Source: Lichenostomus cassidix
Taxonomy: Eukaryota > Chordata > Aves > Passeriformes > Meliphagidae
Length of the DNA stretch: 64,000 nt
Direction of reading: 5' to 3'
Assembly: GCA_008360975.2 (NCBI GenBank)
Contig: CM039189.1
Span: 13,458,056-13,522,055, forward strand
Both the position numbers and the translations under genes were made by a program. A model generated the notes under the pieces. That model was not told the DNA's origin, searched no databases, and saw only the letters and a program-made list of their open reading frames with translations. Below, piece by piece: positions 28,001-37,000 of the stretch; position 1 is the first letter of the stretch, and the number at the start of each line of letters is the position of its first letter.

Positions 28001-31000
28001 TTAAAATACTAAATAAATCGCCTATAAAAAATGAACTATTCCTATGCAGTAGCCTATATGACTTTGCATAGTTCTAGACTGCATTGTTATACTTCCCATG
28101 GTACATCCAAACTTTGAGACAAGCAATAAGTTAAATAGTAAAAGCAAATTGGTAACATAGTATAGTATAGCCAACTGTCATCCATTTCATTTTGCAATAT
28201 AATTTTCAATAAGTCTTCTCAGAATCATACATGCAGCTTTAAGCTCTAACAATCTTAAGCCTATTCCTCATCTAAAGACACCTATAATACAACCACTTCA
28301 ATAGTGTTGGTGTAAGTCCACAGATATATGCAACACTGACTACAATTTTGTACATATTCACACATAACTGTTTGGAAGCACTTTTGATCCTCAGAAAAAT
28401 GTTAACATTAAATTTGTAATCAGACTCTGAATTTAGTCTTTTAAAAAACATAATTATCATTTATAGTATGTCCTTTGTGATATCCATTGCTGAGAATTTT
28501 GGATTAATAAAGTTTCAAAAATCATTCTGAATTGCAGTAAAGCAGATGGCAGAAGCAATTAATTTTCAAAAAATACACAAAATAAAGAAAAGTGCTTTAG
28601 TCTGTCTTACTGAAATATCACTCCAGAATTTGGAGACATCAAGATTATTTGTTTCTAGAAACTCAGTAAACCATTTTATGGAGCGTTTGCTTCCTTTGTC
28701 TTCTGTTTCATCCCGTTCAAAGTGTTCATTATGTTTATTGACAGAGTAGTTAGTCAGATGCATATACAATTGACTCTAAAAAAGGAAGAAGACATTTAAA
28801 AAACCTTAAGTACAATTCTAAAATAGTCAATTCAAAATCACATAAAGAAAAATTTACATTAAATCAATAATGACATCATCAAACAGCTCATATTTGCAAA
28901 TACACTACAAGCAGATTTAGTACATCTCATTCTGAGACATTCCATTATTGAACGTTCTACAGCCTTCCTACAACAAAACCTGGGCTTCTCCTTAAGCCAG
29001 TTGCAGTCAGTTGACCTACCACTCAACATTTGGTTGGATAATATAGTATATCTGCCATTTTTACAGGTCTGTATGTAAACAACTACCTAAAAAGGTAAAG
29101 AGCAATTATCATAACTTAGGGAATGATTACATTCCACATGAAGCAAACAATAAAGATGGTATTTTGAAGTGCTGCTTTAGAAGTGCTAAAAATCACTCTG
29201 GCATCTGTTTCATAGACAATCCCACATTTCAGTTTTCACTGTAGCTTATTTATGAGAAGTGTTCTCATGATAGTAATACTTTAAAATATCTTTTACATAT
29301 AAACTCATCTGCCATGCTGATATCTGCCAAAACTGCTCATTTTTAACTGGCTGGTAGCCATACATCAGAAGGAGGTAAATTTCAAGACATACATTTCATA
29401 AATGACTGAGCACGACAGTTCCTTTATGGAGCAAAATGTCACCAGCAGTAGACTCATGTTATCAGTTGAATTCAAAGAAAGCATTCCCTTTTCAAGGCCA
29501 ATTTATAAATCATGATCTGTACATTTACATTCTCTCCCAGCACAGATATTAATTCAGCTTTCCACTTACACTGCCGTGATGCCTGTCCTCATCACAGTGA
29601 CAGTTCTCTGTCATGTTTGATTACATACAGGAGAGTAGATGATATTCTAAGGTGGCCATAAGCCTTCTGTTCCAATTCATCTTTGATAGATAACACAAGC
29701 CTTCTGCTGTCATTTATCTCACCACATTTCCTTATCTTTAAAAAATTTAATGAAATTACCAAAACCCATCAATTTAATTGCAAGCTAGTTAACAGTATAT
29801 TGTAGTAGCACTAGAAGCAATGACTTTCTCCCATGCTTCATTAGTCCTTTGAGAATCATTCTGAAATCTATTGGTTTGAGTCACTTTTCCATGAAATCCA
29901 AATTATTACAGACAAAACTAATTATTTTTTAGACTAAAGAAAAAAAAGAGAACCTGTTTGTGCATCTGAACTAATAGTCTGAAGTTATTTGGAACAATGT
30001 CACTGTGGAACAATGTCATCCAAAGAACAATGTCATTAGTGACAAGCAGGTTGTTTCATACAATAGACAACCTCCAGCATGAGCAGTTGTGAGAACACAG
30101 AAGAACAACTCCCTGTTCTGTTTATCCACTCAGAGCACATTTCAGTGCTGCTAATGCCGAGATTAGCAGCAATACAAAAATATTAAAAGCAAACTATTCC
30201 AAATATAGAACTGGAACACTTCCAAATATAGCATTTGTATCAGGCTTCAAATTGTACCTACGTTTTTCAAAGCCACACCAAGTGATGGTCACAATTTTAA
30301 GTTTCACATAGGCAAAAAGGCTCTAGGGTGTTGTCTGTTACATAATTACACTGAAGTTGCTCTAAAAGCAATGGAGTTCAGAGTGAGGTACAACAAACCC
30401 AGATCTACTAATGCCTCCCAATGCTGTAAATCTACATCTTCCTTAGACATCTGCATTTTGGTCCGTGCCAAAAAAGAAGGGTTTACACCCCTCAACAGGG
30501 CAACATGAATCATCCTAAAGCTGCCAAGTACATACTCCTTGTATGCTGAAGCAGTCACTGACTAACAGCAGCAGCAGCAGGAGATTCTCTTGTGTTCAGG
30601 GACTGCAGTGAGCGCTGGTCCCTTGTAGTGATGGTTCTCTCCTTTCTCCCTAAATTCCCAAAATCATGGCTGGAACCTTGCAGGACCATCAGCAAAGACT
30701 CCCAACTTCATGGATGCTAAGAAATTATCTAGCAGGAGATAAACCTCAGTACCACCTGCCACCCCAGCCTCAGTCTCAGATGAACTTAAAAGCAATGTGA
30801 CTGTTCTTGAAGTGATTTGATTTTCTTCATTTTTTGGTTGATATCTTTTGCTTTCTTCTAGACAACATTTAAGCACTTCAGCACACATACATACAAAGTC
30901 ATATAAAATTTTTTTATATAAGCATTAATATGGCTATACTTGCAATTTTGATAGAAAAGCATGTATTTAGTATCTCATATAAAATTTTTTCTCTTCAGTG

Positions 31001-34000
31001 ACAGCGCGTAAGTTTATCCAGATGAACTCATGTCACAGTTTATTTAATTTTACCACCTGCAAACACTGCCCAGGTTGAAGTCTGCACCATAAGCAATAAA
31101 TTGGAATGAACTCCAACTTACCAAATTTGAGTCACTGGGGGGGTGATACTTCTCCGTGCCCATTCTCACCAGTCCATCATGATATAAAAATACTTTTAAT
31201 GGATCACAGGAGGTTACAAGAATATACACACGTAAATCAAACTTGTAGCCTTCCATAAGAAATGGCTTGTCAAGATATTCCTGAACAATTAAGTGATCCT
31301 GAGCTTGTAACTTTTCTCCATTTCTTATTAAAGAGATCCTGGTAAAAACAAAAGTTATTTTAAAACTTGGACATTACTCTTTGAAATAGATTATCATGGT
31401 CACCCAGCCAAGTAGTCAGGCTAAAATCTACCTGAAGGAAGAGACTTACATATCTGATTTTTAGGGCAGAGAAAAAGCTCCATTCCCTTACAAGGCTTTT
31501 GGTTTTCTGTCCTTTATTGTGCTTCCCTAGATGAAAAAAGGCAACGAGCCATTTCAAAGTAACTTTCTGCTTGCTTTGATTCAACAATTTGTAATAATGG
31601 GTTTGCTCTACACTTAGAAATTGTTTGGCAGAACGACCAGTCTCCAGCTTCTGTGATTATTCCCCATGAAGCTCTAAAAATAGATTTCCAGTCTTTGTCA
31701 CAACTTCTGCCTGAGGTACAGGCTGCAAAGAACTTTCAGTGCTAACCTGACTTAGTAAGGTGATGATGTTTGCAAAGCAGGACACTGATCTATATGACTA
31801 AGGATGGCACAGATTAGGCTCAGTATTTCTGTATTTCCCATTTTCCCACACCAGAATGAAAAAAGTTTTATATATGAACTATGAACTTCCAGTCTCTTAC
31901 ACAGAATTTAAATAACTGCACAGTCTCACAAGTCTAAGCACAGCAGATAAATTCACAATAAAATGATTGTGTTCTTAATAGTTGAGTTTAAGCTTGTGAA
32001 GCCTTCACCCAATACATTGACTTTCACACAACTTGAAATACAATCTTCTTACTAATACACAGCTCCTGTTAATGTTGTAAGTAGCACTGGATTTCACCTT
32101 TAATGGGTAAGAAGATTGAAGTTAACTCACAACTTACCCATGTCCCATTGCACCATTAGCTGGTTTGACTATAAAAGTTTTCTGTCTGCGTTTCTTCTTC
32201 AATTCTTTTACATAGTTCTGAAACTGTGTGTATTCTGCAGGAAAGATCCATGTTCGAGGAATGAAACTGTACTCCTGAGGCTGACTCTTGATCATTCTGC
32301 AAAAAAAAAGTGTAATTGAGTTAAAATCTTTTGACTACTTTGATGTTTCAATCCTCAGGATTAAAAAGCACTTATGACAATTTGACAAGGTAACTTTTTT
32401 TGAAAAATTCTGTAATATGAAAGCAAACTTCTGCATTTCATTAAGAATAGTTAGAGCTCTATTACATATTCATATCCATCTCGTTTCTTGGCATCCATCT
32501 CACTCCTGTTACATTTTTGGCCAGTTATTCAGATGACTTAATGCTATTCCTATTCTTAGAAATAATGAACTTATAATAAACCATGGATTTTTGGGGGGTG
32601 AGAATAGTATTTGGGAAGTATTTTAGTTTTCATATTGATACGTGTTTGGGGAGGTATGACGATCAACACAAGAAAAAGAAGAATGGGTTTATTTGGAGTT
32701 TCTTCCTGGGTGCAAAAAATATTAATAACAAAGACTGAATTTAAAATTAAAATGGAAGCAATTTAAGAAGAGGTTTTTGTTCCTTTTGAAATAATTTTTT
32801 AAAATAAGGAATTGTAGTAAATATCCTTTTAACACAGGCCAAGCAACTCATTCATTTCCTATATAGGAAAAATCACACAAACTTTTCTTTGTGTTTGGTC
32901 CCAGTATATTGGGATTAAGATCCCAAGAACACCTAATTTAATCAAAAGTAAGCAAAGACATTCAAAGGAAGACCAAGCGGAGAGGCAGTAGGGATCAGGG
33001 GGTGGAACAGAAGAACTAAAGTAAAAATAAGGTTAAAACATTGCAGGGAATCAAATTTTGAATGTGGTTAAAGGAGGCAGCAAGGTCCTCGCATCCCTGA
33101 TTTAACAACTATGGCAGCTGAGGTAGTGAGTATACTTCATTTTATACCTCTGTTGTCTGTGAAGAAAAACAGGAGAGGAAGAATGGTAAAGAATTCAGGG
33201 AGTAGAAATTTCCATCAGCCAAAGCTGCTTATGTGGCAGACAGTAAGACAGACCCACACCACGCTGTCAGTATGGCTTGGGTACATAGGGGTTGCTTTAA
33301 TGCTGGGTTGCTTTAATGCAGCCAAGTCAGAGGAGCTGTGGGGACCTGGTGGTACTATGCACACTGCTATCATAGTTCCCAGCAGAATAAATTTAGTTTT
33401 TGCTGAGCTACATACTGGTGCAGCTAGCTTGCTTCAGGTACTCAGTTACCTGACACTTCCTTCATATAGAACTTCAAATGAAATTAGTTCAGGTAACTCA
33501 CAACTACTCTGTAACATAGAGTGGATATATCTAAAACACAAATATCCACAGACCAACAGAAAGAAACTGGAAGTTTAAAAAGAGATTAAGTGATGTAGGA
33601 AGTTCCCCAGCTTTGATTTTTTTTAAATGCCATTATGATAAATTTTAATATTTTTCAATTAAATACAGACATAGCTATATTTCTCCTTTTGTATGGAAAA
33701 GCAACAGCATCAGCATAACTTAAGTGTAAAAGGGGCAATATCATTTCCATTTTTCATTTCTACTATGAGCCTACAAAATACTCCTGGGCAGATACTTTTT
33801 CTTTAAGTGGCTAAAATACTAATGGAAAAAACAGAGCTGTCAGCCACATGTGTAGGGCTAGGACTGTAGCCAAGCCCTACTGGTATAATGGATATGCTGT
33901 CACCAAACTGTGTAGCCAACTACCCAACAAACACTCTGCAGAAACCACAATAGCTATAGCAGTACTGCACGAGGTTCAGTGCTTCTGCAGTTTCATTGTA

Positions 34001-37000
34001 ACTATTATCTTTACAAATCTGGTTTAATGAAAGCCACTGAATATTCAGGAAAACTTTTTAAAAACATAAGTAGGTATTGTAATTCCTGATTCATGCATAT
34101 TGTTAAACTACTCTCCATCAGCTCTATATTTATGAATGTTATTACTTTGCCAACTGAGTAGCTTATCTAGGCAGAAATTATCCTATTTTTAGGCAAAAAG
34201 CAATTCCTGTGTTAGATTCAATCCCTCTCCAGATTATTTATCATATGCATCCTGTTATATGCTAGAGACCTGCCATTTAGCTTACTCAAGGATTTCAATA
34301 CACACACTCCCTACTCATTGAATACAGCTTCAAGGTATTCCTGATATATTATTTTGTGACTGCAAGTGTATCAGTTCTATATGCCTTTTCTTTCTGATGC
34401 ATAAATGGGTAGACTACAAACACTTAATAATATGAAGTGGAATACTTCAGCATTGTTTATAAGTTCTGGGGCTCACTAAAACTTTCAAAAAAGTAATTCA
34501 GCTCTGTTCTTTCCCTACTTGGCCCTATTCAGAAAGGGCTTAGGAACATCATCAAGTAGCCTGTGGAATCAAGGCCTGTTCCATTACAATGGCCCTATTT
34601 TTCAGCACATCTGCTGTTCACTACTGTGAGTAACCACTTTTTCACTGTGCTGCTCCATCATTTAGCCTTTGCTGTCCTTATCAGGAGGTCTGAGAAATAA
34701 ATAGAAAATGATTGTTCTTCTCAGTACTATTTTAGCTCACAAATGTGGTCAGACTGTGCTCTTGATCTCAGAGTGCTTTTTGTATGAAAGAATCAATGGT
34801 GTTGAACAAAACACAGCTTACTGAAGATGACTTGTCAGTCTAATAACACAGGTTCCACTGCCTACATTTCAAAATCCTCTGACTTTTGAAGTATGGAAAG
34901 TTAGATGGCATGTATGGATGAGAATGGTTCTTGGCCCATGATCAGTTCATGAACCTTTTAAATACAATCAACAAAGATGCTGGAAAAAACAATATCTCAT
35001 AGATGGATCTGTGCCCCTTCCCATTCATCCTGTGCACCTTCTCCCCCACTTACTGAATTCGTTCTGTAACCACACTTATCCTTCACATGAGGACTTCTCA
35101 TCTAAGAGACCATTCACAAAGGTCTCTTAAGATCTAGTTGACCCTACAATGCCACTTCTATAGTTACTTTGTTCTTTTCTGTATTCTGATTATTATCCTT
35201 GAAAATGATGCTCATGCCTGCCTTTGTTTCTCAATTACATTCCTCTTTACATCTGTTTCATTATTCCATGTGAAGCTCTGGTCCACACGTAGGACATGGA
35301 GACACCACAGCAATGCACATAATATTTGCATCATAAAAGCTGCATACAGTCTACATGTTATGTGTTCTAGTTAAAAAACAGAAAAGGAAGGAGAAAGAAA
35401 TTGAGAGAGAGAGAAAAGAGATATCACATTAATTATATTCATATGAAAACAAATTCTGTTCTGTTAACAGTTAATGCACTGTAAGTAATGTTGGGGGCCA
35501 AAAGATTAACTCCATTAATAATTGCTCTACAAACTAACTTAGATTAGAATAACCAAAATATTGACATATATTTACCCTCAAACCTTTCCTTATTACCAGA
35601 CTATCAGATCATTATTTAGTATTGTTTTCTTGCAGGTCTTACTCACAGATTCTCAGCTAGGATAATTCCTCAGTACCAAGTTATTCCACTAGAGTGAGGA
35701 GAATTTGTAATTAGACAAATGAGCCTCACTGACTTATTTCTTCATATATAAATGGTAAGATATGTCACATTTTTTGAATTTGATAGGCACAAAAATATAG
35801 CTATTAATTATTTTGAAGAAATACTATCACAGAATGGGTCAGGCTGGAAGGACTACAGTGGGCCATCTGGTCCAACCCCCCAGCTGAAGCAGGGTTATCC
35901 TAGAGCACACTGCACAGGATAGTCCAGATGCACCATCCAGCCACAGTTATTTTTTCTGTTCTACCATTATGGGATATATACCTGGGTGTATTATGTATTA
36001 GGTTTATTGTACAATAATTCAAGACTCGCCTACATTCTGCAATGTGTAGACAGAGAAGTGAACCTACATAATATTCCACTGAAGTCAATTGAAGAGATAA
36101 AGTAGCCAATTCCAATGCTACAGATTCAGGACCAAAGCTAAAGTTATGAAAATAGTTCTGTATATTATTGCATTAAATACTACAGCTGGGAAACTTCTTA
36201 ATATGAAAAGAAATATTACTTAGTCATGTTTCTTGCCAGAAAATCCTTTCTGCATATCTCTCCCATTCCTGGAAAATGGTTGATTCTCTGAGGAAGTAGA
36301 AAAAAAAAAAGAAAATTGACTGAAATGTTTTCGTTTTCCTGGCATACCTAATACTATTATTTAAAACATTAAACTGCATGCTCAGGCAAACATAATTAGT
36401 GTTACATCTAAATTATTTAAGATAATATCTTACACTATACTATGTGTTCTTAGCAAAACTAAAGATGCTGTAAGTTGTATTCTCTTCAACCAATATAAGT
36501 GCCCATTGATTTAATTTCATACACTAGACTATCATACTTTTATTCACAAAGCTATCTAGAAACAAAGAATGCAAACACGAAGTAACGGTAAAAAACCAAA
36601 TTATTTATTCACAAAACTGTGGAAAGAGCTCTGGTTGTTCACCTACTGCTTAAAAGCTTATGAGAAACTTATAAATGATGTTTTACATCTTCTGTTAAAC
36701 TGATAATTCACAACACCCAACTGGCAGAAAAGTGCATGAAAGAACAGCCCCAAATATTTACACACCAGATTCCAAGTGGTATGAACAAATAACCCTGGAA
36801 AAGAAAATAAAATTTTAAGATATACAGTGGTACAGCCTTATTGCAGCCTGGTTGGTTGTGTTTTCTGTGGGGCTTTTTCCCTCCACACAAGTAGAACTGA
36901 GCAGTGACAATTACCCAACATTTCAGTTGGGTAATTTCAGTTGGTAAAATCGCAGTTTACTGAAACGTATCAAAAATCTTAACTACCACAGTACCTGATA

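Larger units (their letters stand above)
32297..36219 (-). other. TTLL7: TTLL7 intron between exons 5 and 6
   Basis: About 3.9 kb. Contains a 16-bp tandem duplication (33289-33320), a GA-rich run near 35405, and the CR1 fragment near 35.8 kb. A 155-codon plus-strand open frame (33111-33578) has no recognised domain and is not called as a gene. Confidence 0.75.

Noticed and set aside
33111..33578. 155-codon plus-strand open frame
   Set aside because: Lies inside a TTLL7 intron, has no recognised motif, contains a 16-bp duplication, and is within the range expected by chance in this much sequence.
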